Part shown: positions 36,790 through 45,293 of the stretch, one piece after another
Layout of the letters: the number at the start of each line of letters is the position of its first letter
Position numbering within the stretch: position 1 is the first letter of the stretch
Source: Azospirillum sp. TSO35-2
GTDB taxonomy: Bacteria; Pseudomonadota; Alphaproteobacteria; Azospirillales; Azospirillaceae
Length of the DNA: 64,000 nucleotides
NCBI RefSeq assembly: GCF_003116095.1
Contig: NZ_LGRA01000022.1
Coordinates: 321,940 to 385,939 of the forward strand
Direction of reading: 5' to 3'
The notes under the pieces: model-generated
Told to the model about the DNA's origin: nothing
The model's input: only the letters and a program-made list of their open reading frames with translations
Database searches by the model: none
Made by a program: the position numbers and the translations under genes

Positions 36790-37459
36790 TCTGGCAAGCT
36801 CCCAGCGCCGCCAGGACCGCGGCGCTGGGCGCGGTCCAGCCGACGATGCCGCCCTGGGCGCGGATCATCGCCAGGGTGGCCGCCTTGAAGTCGGGGAAAT
36901 AGCTGTCGGTGGCGTCTTCGACCAGCAGGCATTCGAAGCCGCGGTCGTTGGCCTCGCGCATGGTGGTCTGCACGCAGACCTCCGTGGTGACGCCGGCGAA
37001 GACGAGGTGGCTGGTGCCGAGCCCGGCCAGCACATCCGCCAGCGGCGTGGCGTAAAAGGCGCCCTTGCCCGGCTTCTCGATCACGATCTCGCCCGCCAGC
37101 GGCGCCAGTTCCGGGATGATGTCGCTGCCGGGTTCGCCCGCCACCAGGATGCGGCCCATCGGCCCCGGATCGCCGATGCGCAGCGGCCCGCCGCCGCGGT
37201 TGCGCTTGGACGGCGGGCAGTCGGACAGGTCGGGCCGGTGGACCTCCTTGGTGTGGATGACCGGCAGCCCCCGGGCGCGGAAGCCGTCGAGCAGCGCGCG
37301 GGTCGGCGCCACCGAGGGGCGCAGTTGCGTCACGTCGTTGCCCAGCGCCTCGCCGAAGCCGCCGGGCTCCAGGAAATCGCGCTGCATGTCGATGACGATC
37401 AGCGCCGTCCGCGCCGGCGGACAGGTGAAGGGGTAGGGCAGGGCCGGGATCGTCAGCAT
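36761..37459 (-). CDS. Isochorismatase-family amidohydrolase, candidate triuret hydrolase
   Basis: A 232-residue cysteine hydrolase, paralogous to the BiuH encoded at 39457-40140. Catalytic residues by alignment with BiuH are Asp24 (IVIDMQRDF), Lys129 (IEKPGKGAF) and Cys162 (VTTEVCVQT). Both share [12 protein letters not shown]. Triuret hydrolase (TrtA) is known as a BiuH paralogue in clusters of this kind, so triuret to carboxybiuret is my first guess; another ureide or amide is possible. ATG 37459 has GGAG eight bases upstream. The last residues are supplied by a palindromic repeat and differ from the family end. It is the distal gene of the island's minus-strand unit, separated by a toxin-antitoxin remnant. 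Confidence 0.8.
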   Translation of the reverse strand: MLTIPALPYPFTCPPARTALIVIDMQRDFLEPGGFGEALGNDVTQLRPSVAPTRALLDGFRARGLPVIHTKEVHRPDLSDCPPSKRNRGGGPLRIGDPGPMGRILVAGEPGSDIIPELAPLAGEIVIEKPGKGAFYATPLADVLAGLGTSHLVFAGVTTEVCVQTTMREANDRGFECLLVEDATDSYFPDFKAATLAMIRAQGGIVGWTAPSAAVLAALGACQSAIGSSRVA

Positions 37460-37533
37460 GGCGGCAGCTCCATCAGTGGGGTCCCTGGAGTTTCATGACG
37501 GCGGCAGGGATGACCGGGCAGCGCGTGACTCAT
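37453..37533 (-). pseudogene. Stub of a ParE-type toxin gene
   Basis: The ATG at 37533 overlaps the stop of the ParD-like gene (ATGA) as in intact parDE operons. The frame reads MSHALPGHPC and stops after 26 codons. A one-base shift after MSHALP gives [11 protein letters not shown], which resembles a ParE start (ALPVI...PAA) before a quick stop. The remaining 75 or more codons of a toxin are absent, replaced by the hydrolase gene. Short and therefore uncertain. Confidence 0.4.
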
Positions 37534-37742
37534 TCCGTTGCCAACTCGTCGGCGATATCCGAAGCCGATCGTGTGGAAAAGCGGCCTTCCGCAACGGCCA
37601 CCAGCCCGATGGCAACCTCCCGTCGCAGGAGATTGGCAACCTCGCGCATCACCGTGCTCGATGACGCACAGCCGTCGGCGGGATTCTCGTTCTCAACAAA
37701 ATCGACCACGTCCGAGGGATGACCAGCGTTGCTCGTTGCCAT
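37530..37742 (-). CDS. ParD-like antitoxin, orphan
   Basis: A 70-residue protein. VDFVEN, then ASSSTVMREVANLLRREVAI and GRFSTRSASDIADEL follow the ParD pattern: a ribbon-helix-helix segment with a S-EVMREALRLL-like helix and an acidic C-terminal tail. The N-terminal strand is diverged (Pro and Cys in the usual SGRYAS turn), suggesting decay. ATG 37742 has AGGA eight bases upstream. No complete toxin follows. It lies within the ureido island, between the ABC ATPase gene and the candidate triuret hydrolase. Confidence 0.6.
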   Translation of the reverse strand: MATSNAGHPSDVVDFVENENPADGCASSSTVMREVANLLRREVAIGLVAVAEGRFSTRSASDIADELATE

Positions 37743-37840
37743 GATCCGATCCTGCCTTGTTGTCGCTGGACAGACAGGCGTCTTGCCGAATTCTGTCAAG
37801 GCATCATGGGGGCGGCACGCCAACTGATCGACATCGCTTC

Positions 37841-39460
37841 TCACCGGGCGGGCTGACGTTGGCCGTCCGCCGGAGCCACCGGATGGGCCGGGTTGCCGGC
37901 CATGCAGCGCCCGATCACCGTCAGGTCGGCGGCGGCCGGGGTGGTCTCGTGGACGATGGCGCCGTGCGACATCACCACCAGCCGGTCGGACAGCTCCAGC
38001 AACTCGTCGAGATCCTCGCTGACCAGCAGCACCGCGGTGCCGCGGTTGCGCGCCTCGACGATCTGGGCGTGGATGTCGGCGACCGCGGCGAAGTCCAGGC
38101 CGAACACCGGGTTGGCGGCGATCAGCACGTCGACCTCGCGCGACAGCTCGCGGGCGAGCACGGCGCGCTGGACGTTGCCGCCGGACAGGGTGGCGATCGG
38201 CGCGTCCGGCCCGGTGGTCTTCACCCGGTAGCGGGCGATCAGGTCGAGCGCGGCACGGCGCATCGCCGCCGGATCCAGCCACCAGCCGCCCAGCCAGCCG
38301 CCGCCCCGCGTGATCGGCGGCTCGTCGAAGCTGCGGAAGGCCATGTTCTCCGCCACGGTCATGCCGGGCACGCAGGCGTTGCGCAGCGGTTCCTCCGGCA
38401 GGCAGTGGACCTTGTGGCGCCGCATCTCGGCCCGCGTCGCGCGGTAGGGCTCGCCACCGACCTGGACGCTGCCGGCGGTGGCGGCGCGCTGGCCGGCCAG
38501 CACCTGCACCAGCTCGACCTGTCCGTTGCCGGACACCCCGGCGACCCCGACGATCTCGCCCATGTTTACCGTCAGGTCGACGCCGTGCAGCGCCGGCAGG
38601 CCGCTGTCGTCGTCGGCGCGCAAGCCGGCGATCCGCAGCCGCGCCGCCATCCCGGCCGGGCCGCGGCGTTCGACCGGCACCGCCGTGCTGCTGTCGCCGA
38701 TCATCAGCCGGGCGAGGCTGTCGGGCGTGTGGTCGGCGACAGCCCCCGACCCGGCGAGCCGGCCGCGCCGCAGCACCGTCACGTCGTCGGCGAAGGCCAT
38801 CACCTCGCGGAACTTGTGGGTGATGATCAGCACGCTGAGCCGCCCGGCGAGCGCCATGCCGCGGATCAGCCCCAGCGTCTCGTCGGCCTCGTCCGGGGTC
38901 AGGACCGAGGTCGGCTCGTCCAGGATCAGCACGCGGGCGTTGAGGTAGAGCTGCTTGACGATCTCCGCCTTCTGCTTGTCGCCGGCGGCCAGCGTGGCGA
39001 CCGGCGCGTCGACGTCGATGGCGAAGGGCATGGTGGCGAGGAAGTCGGCCAGCCGCCGCCGTTCCGCCCGCCAGTCGATCACGGCCGGGACGCTGGCCCG
39101 CGCCATCACCAGGTTTTCCAGCACCGTCATCCGCGGCACCAGGGTGAAATGCTGGTAGACCATGCCCAGCCCGTGGGTCTGGGCGGCGCGCGGGTCGCCG
39201 ATCACCACCTCGCGGTCGTCGACCACCACCGCGCCCTCGTCGGGCCGGTAAAAGCCCATGATGCACTTCACCAGCGTGCTCTTGCCAGCGCCGTTCTCGC
39301 CCAGCAGCGCGTGGACGGTGCCCGGGCGCAGCTTCAGCGACACGGCGTCGAGCGCGGTGAAGGCGCCGAAGCGCTTGGTGATCGCCACCGCCTCCAGCCC
39401 CGGTGCCGGCGGGCCGGCGGGGAGGGAGGCGGGCGGGATGATCCGGGACATCACATTCAT
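37841..39460 (-). CDS. BMP-type ABC transporter ATP-binding protein (two fused ABC domains)
   Basis: A 539-residue ATPase with two ABC domains, as in RbsA/YufO-like importers. Domain 1 has an intact Walker [10 protein letters not shown] at 54-62 and [12 protein letters not shown]. Domain 2 has a degenerate Walker A ([10 protein letters not shown]) and [16 protein letters not shown], normal for this family. The ATG at 39460 overlaps the stop of biuH (ATGA), so expression is coupled to the biuret hydrolase. With the two permeases and binding protein upstream it would import a nucleobase-like or ureido ligand. Confidence 0.93.
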   Translation of the reverse strand: MNVMSRIIPPASLPAGPPAPGLEAVAITKRFGAFTALDAVSLKLRPGTVHALLGENGAGKSTLVKCIMGFYRPDEGAVVVDDREVVIGDPRAAQTHGLGMVYQHFTLVPRMTVLENLVMARASVPAVIDWRAERRRLADFLATMPFAIDVDAPVATLAAGDKQKAEIVKQLYLNARVLILDEPTSVLTPDEADETLGLIRGMALAGRLSVLIITHKFREVMAFADDVTVLRRGRLAGSGAVADHTPDSLARLMIGDSSTAVPVERRGPAGMAARLRIAGLRADDDSGLPALHGVDLTVNMGEIVGVAGVSGNGQVELVQVLAGQRAATAGSVQVGGEPYRATRAEMRRHKVHCLPEEPLRNACVPGMTVAENMAFRSFDEPPITRGGGWLGGWWLDPAAMRRAALDLIARYRVKTTGPDAPIATLSGGNVQRAVLARELSREVDVLIAANPVFGLDFAAVADIHAQIVEARNRGTAVLLVSEDLDELLELSDRLVVMSHGAIVHETTPAAADLTVIGRCMAGNPAHPVAPADGQRQPAR

Positions 39461-40140
39461 GGCAGCGCCTCGATGAAGCCGCGGGACTGGGCGACGGCGC
39501 CGAAGACGCCGCCCTGCATCGTCACCATCTTCACCGCCGCCGCATGGTTGCCGGGATCGGTGGCGCCGCAGCAATCCGCCAGCAGCAGGCATTCGAAGCC
39601 GCGGTCGTTGGCCTCGCGCATCGTGGTGTGGACGCAGACGTCGGTGGTGATGCCGGTCAGCACCAGGTTGCGGATGCCGCGGGTGGTCAGGATCAGTTCC
39701 AGGTCGGTGGCGCAGAAGCTGCCCTTGCCCGGCTTGTCGATCACCGGCTCGCCGGGCAGCGGCGCCAGTTCGGGGATGATCTCCCAGCCCGGTTCGCCGC
39801 GGACCAGGATGCGGCCGCAGGGGCCGGGGTCGCCGATGCCGGCGCCGATCCGCCACGACCGCCAACGCTTGTTCGCCGGCAGGTCGGACAGGTCGGGCCG
39901 GTGCCCCTCGCGGGTGTGCAGGATGTGGTAGCCGCCGGCCCGCATCGCCGCCAGCACCGCCCGGATCGGCTCGATCGGCGCGCGGGTCAGGCTCAGGTCG
40001 TAGCCCATGCTGTCGACATAGCCGCCGGTGCCGCAGAAATCGGTCTGCATGTCGATGACGATCAGCGCGGTGTTGGCCGGGGTCAGGGCGCCGTCATAGG
40101 GCCAGGGGTACGGCTCGGCGGGCACGAAGCGTTCGGTCAT
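39457..40140 (-). CDS. biuH: Biuret amidohydrolase
   Basis: Cysteine hydrolase of the isochorismatase family, 227 residues, that converts biuret to allophanate and ammonia. It follows Rhizobium BiuH closely: opening [20 protein letters not shown], catalytic Asp30, Lys136 (DKPGKGSF) and Cys169 (ITTDVCVHT) at a constant six-residue offset from the characterised enzyme. The product allophanate is the substrate of AtzF at 46859. It is embedded between the permease and ATPase genes of the importer, a strong hint that biuret or a precursor is the cargo. Confidence 0.93.
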   Translation of the reverse strand: MTERFVPAEPYPWPYDGALTPANTALIVIDMQTDFCGTGGYVDSMGYDLSLTRAPIEPIRAVLAAMRAGGYHILHTREGHRPDLSDLPANKRWRSWRIGAGIGDPGPCGRILVRGEPGWEIIPELAPLPGEPVIDKPGKGSFCATDLELILTTRGIRNLVLTGITTDVCVHTTMREANDRGFECLLLADCCGATDPGNHAAAVKMVTMQGGVFGAVAQSRGFIEALP

Positions 40141-40151
40141 GGCGGGGTTCC

Positions 40152-41078
40152 CTACCGGGTGACGGACAGTTCGGCCGGCGCGCCGGCCAGCCGATGGCGC
40201 GAGGACGAGGTGGCGATCATGATGGCGAGCGTCAGGACGTAGGGCGCGGCGTTGAACAGGTGGTAGCCCTGCGTCACCCCGACCGATTGCAGCGCCGGCC
40301 CCAGCGCGCCCGCCCCGCCGAACAGCAGCGAGGCCCAGACGCACAGCACCGGATCCCAGCGGGCGAAGATGACCAGCGCCACCGCGGTGATGCCCTGGCC
40401 GCTCGACAGCCGCTCGTTCCAGCTGCCGGGGTAGGACAGCGACAGGAAGGAGCCGCCGACCCCGGCGAAGAAGCCGCCCGCCGCGGTGGCGAGCAGGCGC
40501 ACCCGGTTGATCGGGTAGCCCATGGCGCGGGCCGCCTCGGCGCTTTCGCCGACGATGCGCAGCACCATGCCCCAGCGCGTGGTGCGCAGCCCCCACAACA
40601 GCAGCGGCGCCAGCGCCAGCCCGACCAGGAACAGCGGGTTGATGTCGAGCGCGGAGCGCACCTGCGCCGAGCCGCTCCACCAGCCGAAGGGGATGGCGGG
40701 CAGTTGCGGCGCCTGCGGCTGGATGAAGGGCTTGCCGAGGAAGAAGGCCAGCCCGGTGCCGAGCAGCATCAGGGCGATGCCGACCGCGATGTCGTTCACC
40801 CGCTCCAGCGCGCAGATCGCCGCGTGCAGCACGCCGAGCAGCGAGCCGGCCAGCCCGGCGACCAGCACGCCGGCCCACGGGTTTCCGGTCAGATAGGCGG
40901 TGGCGTAGCCGCTCATCGCGCCCATCACCAGCGTGCCTTCCAGGCCGAGGTTGATGCGCCCGCTCTTCTCGGTCAGGCATTCGCCCAGGCTGACGAACAG
41001 GAAGGGGGTGGAGACGCGGATGGCCCCGGCCAGCACGGCCAGCGGCACCCCCCACCATCCCAGCGACGCGTGGTCCAT
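40152..41078 (-). CDS. BMP-type ABC transporter permease 2
   Basis: Inner-membrane permease of the BMP/YufQ class, 308 residues, about nine helices. [20 protein letters not shown] near residue 25 is the family signature (GE...KSG..NLGLEG). It starts 2 bases after the other permease gene and ends 11 before biuH. Confidence 0.9.
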   Translation of the reverse strand: MDHASLGWWGVPLAVLAGAIRVSTPFLFVSLGECLTEKSGRINLGLEGTLVMGAMSGYATAYLTGNPWAGVLVAGLAGSLLGVLHAAICALERVNDIAVGIALMLLGTGLAFFLGKPFIQPQAPQLPAIPFGWWSGSAQVRSALDINPLFLVGLALAPLLLWGLRTTRWGMVLRIVGESAEAARAMGYPINRVRLLATAAGGFFAGVGGSFLSLSYPGSWNERLSSGQGITAVALVIFARWDPVLCVWASLLFGGAGALGPALQSVGVTQGYHLFNAAPYVLTLAIMIATSSSRHRLAGAPAELSVTR

Positions 41079-41080
41079 GC

Positions 41081-42184
41081 TCAGGCCTCCTTCGCAGCGG
41101 GGGTGGCGAAGGCGAACAGGCGCAGGCGGCCCTGCATCGCCTCGCTCGCCAGCAGCACGACGAAGATGATGCCCTGCAGCACCAGCACCGACGCGTCGGG
41201 CAGGTCCAGCCGGCGTTGCAGCAGGCCGCCGCTGGCGCCGATGCCGCCGAACAGCACGGCGACCGGGATGACCGCCAGCGGGTTCTGCCGGGCGAGGAAG
41301 GCGACCAGGATGCCGGTGGAGCCATAACCGGCAACCAGCGAGGCGCTGGCCCGGCCATGCACCGCCGCGACCTCCACCATGCCGGCCAGCCCGGCCGCCG
41401 CCCCGGCCAGCGCGGTGGTGACGACCAGCAGCCGGCCGACGGGCAGCCCGGCCATGCGCGCCGCCCGCGGGTTGCCGCCGACCATGCGGGCGGCGAAGCC
41501 GAAGGTGGTCCGCCGCATCAGCACCCAGGCCGCCACCGCGCAGACGATGCCGACCACCAGCCCCCAATGGACGCTGCTGCCCGGCAGCGTGCCGATCATG
41601 TAGGTGTCGGCCAGCGGCGCGGTGGAGGGCTTGTTGAGGCTGGCCGGGTCCTTCAGCGGCCCTTCCACCATGTGGTTCAGCACGGCGATGGCGATGTAGG
41701 TCAGCAGCAGGCTGGAGATCGTCTCGTTGACGCCGCGCCACTGGCGCAGCGCCCCGGCGCCGCCGATCAGCAGCGCGCCGCCGGCCATGCCGGCCAGCGC
41801 CATCGCCGGCCACACCAGCGCCACCGGCGCACCGTTCAGCGCCACACCGGTTGCCGCCGCGGCCAACGCCCCCAGCACCAGCGCGCCCTCGCCGCCGATG
41901 ATGACCAGCCCGAGCTGGGCCGGCAGCGCCGTGCACAGCGCGGTCAGGATCAGCGGCGAGGCGCGGGTCAGCGTGTTCTGCCAGGAGAACCAGGTGCCGA
42001 AGGCGCCCCGGTACATCAACTGGTACATCTCCACCGGGTCGACCCCGACCAGCGCCACGAAGGCGCCGAACAGGGCGAGCGACACCGCCACCGCCGCGGC
42101 CGGCACCGCCAGGGCTGACACGGATGCGGACAGGTGGGTCACGGCGCGGTGCATGAACGGCGGCATCGGCGGCACTCCCGGCAT
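41081..42184 (-). CDS. BMP-type ABC transporter permease 1
   Basis: Inner-membrane permease of the YufP class, 367 residues, about ten helices. The block [20 protein letters not shown] near 91 and the [20 protein letters not shown] stretch near 152 are typical of nucleoside-type importers. Transcribed after the binding-protein gene with a 10-base gap. Confidence 0.9.
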   Translation of the reverse strand: MPGVPPMPPFMHRAVTHLSASVSALAVPAAAVAVSLALFGAFVALVGVDPVEMYQLMYRGAFGTWFSWQNTLTRASPLILTALCTALPAQLGLVIIGGEGALVLGALAAAATGVALNGAPVALVWPAMALAGMAGGALLIGGAGALRQWRGVNETISSLLLTYIAIAVLNHMVEGPLKDPASLNKPSTAPLADTYMIGTLPGSSVHWGLVVGIVCAVAAWVLMRRTTFGFAARMVGGNPRAARMAGLPVGRLLVVTTALAGAAAGLAGMVEVAAVHGRASASLVAGYGSTGILVAFLARQNPLAVIPVAVLFGGIGASGGLLQRRLDLPDASVLVLQGIIFVVLLASEAMQGRLRLFAFATPAAKEA

Positions 42185-42194
42185 TTAGCTGCGG

Positions 42195-43322
42195 TCAGGA
42201 GATCGAGCCGGTCACGCCCTCGACCAGCCAGTTCATCGATTCCAGCGCGATGTCGGTCTGGCCGTGGCTCTTGCCCTCGGCGACCACGCTGTTGCCCTTG
42301 TTGTCCTTGATCGGCCCCTTGTAGATGACGAAGCTGCCGTCCATGAACTTGGCCTTCACGGCGTCGGCGTGCCGGCGCGCGGCGTCCGACACCGCGGCGC
42401 CGTAGGGCGAGGTCTTGATGATCCCTTCCTTCAGGCCGCCGCGCACGAGGTTGGGCGGCGTGATCCCGCCCTGCACCATCTTCACGAAGTCGGTGTAGAC
42501 CTTGGCCCAGTTCCATTCGGCGCCGGTCAGATAGCCCTTGGGCGCCAGCGTCGCCTGGCTGGCGTGGTAGCCGGTGGCGAAGACGCCGCGCTTCTCGGCG
42601 GTCTCGACGATCACCTTGGGGCTGTCGACGTGGCAGGTCAGCACGTCGGCGCCCTGGTCGATCAGGCTGTTGGCCGCTTCCGCCTCCTTGACCGGCATCG
42701 ACCAGTCGCCGGTGAAGACCACCGCCGTGGTGATGGTCGGGTCGACCGAGCGGGCGCCGAGCGTGAAGGAGTTGATGTTGCGCAGCACCTGCGGGATCGG
42801 CTTGGCGGCGATGAAGCCCAGCTTTTTCGACTTGCTGGCGTAGGCGGCGACGATGCCCGACAAATATTCCGCCTCGTCGATGTAGCCGAAATAGCTGCCG
42901 ACGTTGGTCGGGTGCTTGCCCGGCGTCCACAGCCCGCCGCAATGCAGGAAGGTCAGGTCGGGGTGCTTCTTCGCCTCCTTCAGCACATAGGGGTCGAAAT
43001 AGCCGAAGGAGGTCGGGAACAGCAGCGACGCGCCGTCGAGGTTGATCATGCTCTCCATGCTGTTCTCGACGTCGACGGTCTCGGGGACCTTCTCCTCCTC
43101 CAGCACCTTGACGCCGGGCATCGCCTTGACGGCGGCGGCTCCCTCGGCGTGGGCCTGGTTGTAGCCGTAGTCGTCGCGCGGGCCGACATAGAGGAAACCG
43201 ATCACCAGGGTCTTCGCCATGGCCGGAGTCCAGGGCAGCCCGGCGCCGAGCGCCCCCAGCCCACCGGCCGCCGTCATCGTCTTCAGGACGGAGCGACGGG
43301 AAAAGCGCAACGCGTTGCCCAT
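42195..43322 (-). CDS. BMP-family substrate-binding protein (ureido or nucleobase-like ligand)
   Basis: Periplasmic binding protein of the basic-membrane-protein/PnrA family, 375 residues. It has a Tat-type signal (RFSRRSVLKTMTAAGG), unlike the usual lipoprotein signal of the family, with probable cleavage after PAMA. The mature start is KTLVIGFLYVGPRDDYGYNQ. BMP proteins usually bind nucleosides; here operon partners (BiuH and Atz-type hydrolases) suggest biuret, triuret, cyanuric acid or an oxidised purine. ATG 43322 has AAGGGG upstream; a longer frame begins at 43457 without support. Confidence 0.9.
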   Translation of the reverse strand: MGNALRFSRRSVLKTMTAAGGLGALGAGLPWTPAMAKTLVIGFLYVGPRDDYGYNQAHAEGAAAVKAMPGVKVLEEEKVPETVDVENSMESMINLDGASLLFPTSFGYFDPYVLKEAKKHPDLTFLHCGGLWTPGKHPTNVGSYFGYIDEAEYLSGIVAAYASKSKKLGFIAAKPIPQVLRNINSFTLGARSVDPTITTAVVFTGDWSMPVKEAEAANSLIDQGADVLTCHVDSPKVIVETAEKRGVFATGYHASQATLAPKGYLTGAEWNWAKVYTDFVKMVQGGITPPNLVRGGLKEGIIKTSPYGAAVSDAARRHADAVKAKFMDGSFVIYKGPIKDNKGNSVVAEGKSHGQTDIALESMNWLVEGVTGSIS

Positions 43323-43667
43323 GGAGCATACCCCTTGTTGTGTGGTGCAGGTTTGTCGGGAACGTCCGCAAAACCTGTGCCAGGGGAGGGTGGGGCGGTC
43401 ATGATGGCTGGAATCCGGCGGGATTGTATTCAAGACCAGGGGTGAGCCCGTCGGCAAACGCGTCCGTATGCCTGTTTTTGCGTCTTGGCGGCGGATTTTG
43501 CCTGTTCAGCGATCAAAAAGGCCGTGTGACGATCATCATCGAGCCGGCGTCCCGGCGCTCATCATCCATTAAGGTATTGATTACAAGCGATGTTATCTCA
43601 ACCAAGCCGGCGCCCACTGTGCATGCATTCGTGCATGCACAGTGGCGTGCGCTCCCGGGATGACCGA
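43323..43667 (-). promoter_or_regulatory. Promoter region of the BMP transporter/biuH operon
   Basis: A 345-base gap with low coding signal. It is A/T-richer between about 43530 and 43610 (AAGGTATTGATTACAAGCGA lies at 43571-43590), a likely promoter, and contains the TGCATGCA double palindrome next to it. No small gene seen. Confidence 0.6.
43614..43645. promoter_or_regulatory. TGCATGCA double palindrome, putative GntR operator
   Basis: CCACTGTGCATGCA at 43614-43627 and TGCATGCACAGTGG at 43632-43645 form a perfect 14-bp inverted repeat around TTCG. Each arm contains TGCATGCA, the motif that recurs before atzH/atzG and atzF. Confidence 0.75.
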
Positions 43668-44384
43668 TCAGCCGGCCGACCGGCCGACGTAATCGGCCGA
43701 GGCGTCGCCGACCGTGGTGACGTGCAGGCGCAACGCGTGATAGGCCGCCTCGCCGTCGCGATGCAGGATGGCACGGACCACCGCGTCATGCTCCAGCCAG
43801 GACAGCGACAGGCGGCCGGTGACGCGGAACTGGGCACGGCGGAACGGGCGCAGGCGCTGGCGGATCGCCAGGGCGGTTTCCTGCATGTAATCGTTGTGCG
43901 CCCCGGCGTAGATGGCGGAATGGAACCGGGTGTTCATGCCGTCATAGGCCTCGCGATTGCCGGCGCGGGCCAGCGCCCCGGCCTCCGCGTGCAGGGCGGC
44001 GAGGCGCTCGCGCTCCTCCCCGGTCATGCGCAGCGCGGCGAAGCGGGCGCAGGCCGCCTCGATCTCGCCCATCACCTCGAACATCTCGGCCAGCCGTTCC
44101 GGGGTGATCGAGGTGACGACGACGCCCTTGTTGGGGCGCACCTGGACCAGCCCGGTCGCGGCCAGCAGCTTGAACGCCTCGCGCACCGGGGTGCGGGAGA
44201 CGCCGAAGCGGGCGGCCAGCTCCTGCTCGTCCAGCCGGACGCCGGGCAGCAGGCGGCCGTCCAGGATGTCGTCGGCCAAGTGCCGCCGCAGGGTTTCCGC
44301 CAGCGTGCCGCGCGACTGGCGGTCCAGCGGCTCGGTGGTGTCGTCCTGCTCCAGGCGCAAACCGGGTCCGGCCTGCAAGGTCAT
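43668..44384 (-). CDS. GntR-family regulator, FadR/FCD type
   Basis: A 238-residue regulator. Winged-helix part at about 25-95 (DEQELAARFGVSRTPVREAF) and a C-terminal FCD domain with the metal-site histidines of NTRFHSAIYAGAHNDYM and LSLSWLEHDAVVRAI. ATG 44384 is favoured; an in-frame ATG at 44456 has no ribosome site and overlaps a GTATAC palindrome that might be its own operator. It sits amid the ureido genes, and TTGCATGCAA boxes in front of each unit are the obvious candidate targets; TGTATACA-like sites are typical of FadR-group proteins. Confidence 0.9.
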   Translation of the reverse strand: MTLQAGPGLRLEQDDTTEPLDRQSRGTLAETLRRHLADDILDGRLLPGVRLDEQELAARFGVSRTPVREAFKLLAATGLVQVRPNKGVVVTSITPERLAEMFEVMGEIEAACARFAALRMTGEERERLAALHAEAGALARAGNREAYDGMNTRFHSAIYAGAHNDYMQETALAIRQRLRPFRRAQFRVTGRLSLSWLEHDAVVRAILHRDGEAAYHALRLHVTTVGDASADYVGRSAG

Positions 44385-44532
44385 GGCTGGGTGTATCCTC
44401 TTCCCGCGGTGCCGGCCCTCGGATGCCGGCGTTCGGCGCGCTGCCGTGGTATACATGGAGTGCGCGCAATGGTTCCAGCATGGCGTATCGCCGCAGCCAA
44501 TCCGCGCAGGCCCGGAGTCGGGGACCGGGCCG

Positions 44533-44943
44533 TCAGGGTGCCGGCGCCAGGCTGACGTGGGCGGCGACGATCCGCCAGCCCTCGGGCATCCGCACCCAGC
44601 TCTGGCTCTGCCAGCCGACGCGCCCGGTGGCGGTGCGGCGGTAGGCGCACAGCGCCGTGGCGAAGCGGTCGCCGAAGCTGGTGATCACCACCGTCTCCAG
44701 CACCCGGGCAAGGCCGGACACGTCGCGCCCGCTGCGGAAGGCGGCGATGGCGTCGAAGCCGTAGGCCGGCCCGTCGGCGCCGAAACGCACCGTGCGCGGA
44801 TCCTGCCAGAACAGCGCGTTGAGGGTCGCGACGTCGTTGCTCATCAACGCCGCCTCGTAGCGCTCGAAGGCCGCCGTCACCGCGGCGACCACGTCGGGCC
44901 GGTTGATCTCCGCATCGTCGCGCGTGCTGTCCTGGGAGTCCAT
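44533..44943 (-). CDS. atzH: AtzH-like protein (DUF3225, SnoaL-like fold)
   Basis: A 136-residue NTF2/SnoaL-fold protein. AtzH of Pseudomonas sp. ADP was assigned as 1,3-dicarboxyurea deamidase in cyanuric acid catabolism, acting between AtzE and AtzF. Family blocks visible are ALMSNDVATLNALFWQDPRT and RVGWQSQSWVRMPEGWRIVA. Start ATG 44943 with AAGGAC upstream. It is divergent from atzG-atzE, with a double TGCATGCA box between them. Confidence 0.88.
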   Translation of the reverse strand: MDSQDSTRDDAEINRPDVVAAVTAAFERYEAALMSNDVATLNALFWQDPRTVRFGADGPAYGFDAIAAFRSGRDVSGLARVLETVVITSFGDRFATALCAYRRTATGRVGWQSQSWVRMPEGWRIVAAHVSLAPAP

Positions 44944-44988
44944 GCTGGTCGTCCTTTCCGTCTGCAAACCGGTGGCGCCTGCCTCATA

Positions 44989-45010
44989 TTGCATGCAAGA
45001 CTGCATGCAG
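44989..45010. promoter_or_regulatory. Tandem TGCATGCA palindromes between atzH and atzG
   Basis: TTGCATGCAA at 44989-44998 and CTGCATGCAG at 45001-45010 are both perfect palindromes, 12 bases apart centre to centre, in the divergent promoter. They could control both directions. Confidence 0.78.
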
Positions 45011-45077
45011 ACCAGCCCCGGCCGCCTCCGGCCATCGCGCCCGTCCTGGCGCCTGATCCGATGGGAGTCCCTGCCAC

Positions 45078-45293
45078 ATGACCGATCCCGCGTTCGATCC
45101 ATTCCGCCATATGGAGGCGATGGCCTCCGCCTGCGGGCTGACGATCGCCGACGCCCACAAGCCGGGGGTGGCGGCCTTCCTGACGCTGGCCCACGGCATG
45201 GCCGCGGCGCTGATGGCCGCCCCGTTGGCCGACGACGCGCTGGACCCGGCCCCGGTGTTCCGGCCCGGCCAAGCCCCGTCGGGTGACGCATGA
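45078..45293 (+). CDS. atzG: AtzG-like small subunit of 1-carboxybiuret hydrolase
   Basis: A 71-residue DUF4089-type protein that forms the AtzEG complex and stabilises AtzE, resembling GatC in the amidotransferase. Recognisable FDPFRHMEAMASACGLTIAD, then a hydrophobic helix. Start ATG 45078 (GGAG upstream) and ATGA overlap with atzE show the obligate pairing. Confidence 0.88.
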   Translation: MTDPAFDPFRHMEAMASACGLTIADAHKPGVAAFLTLAHGMAAALMAAPLADDALDPAPVFRPGQAPSGDA

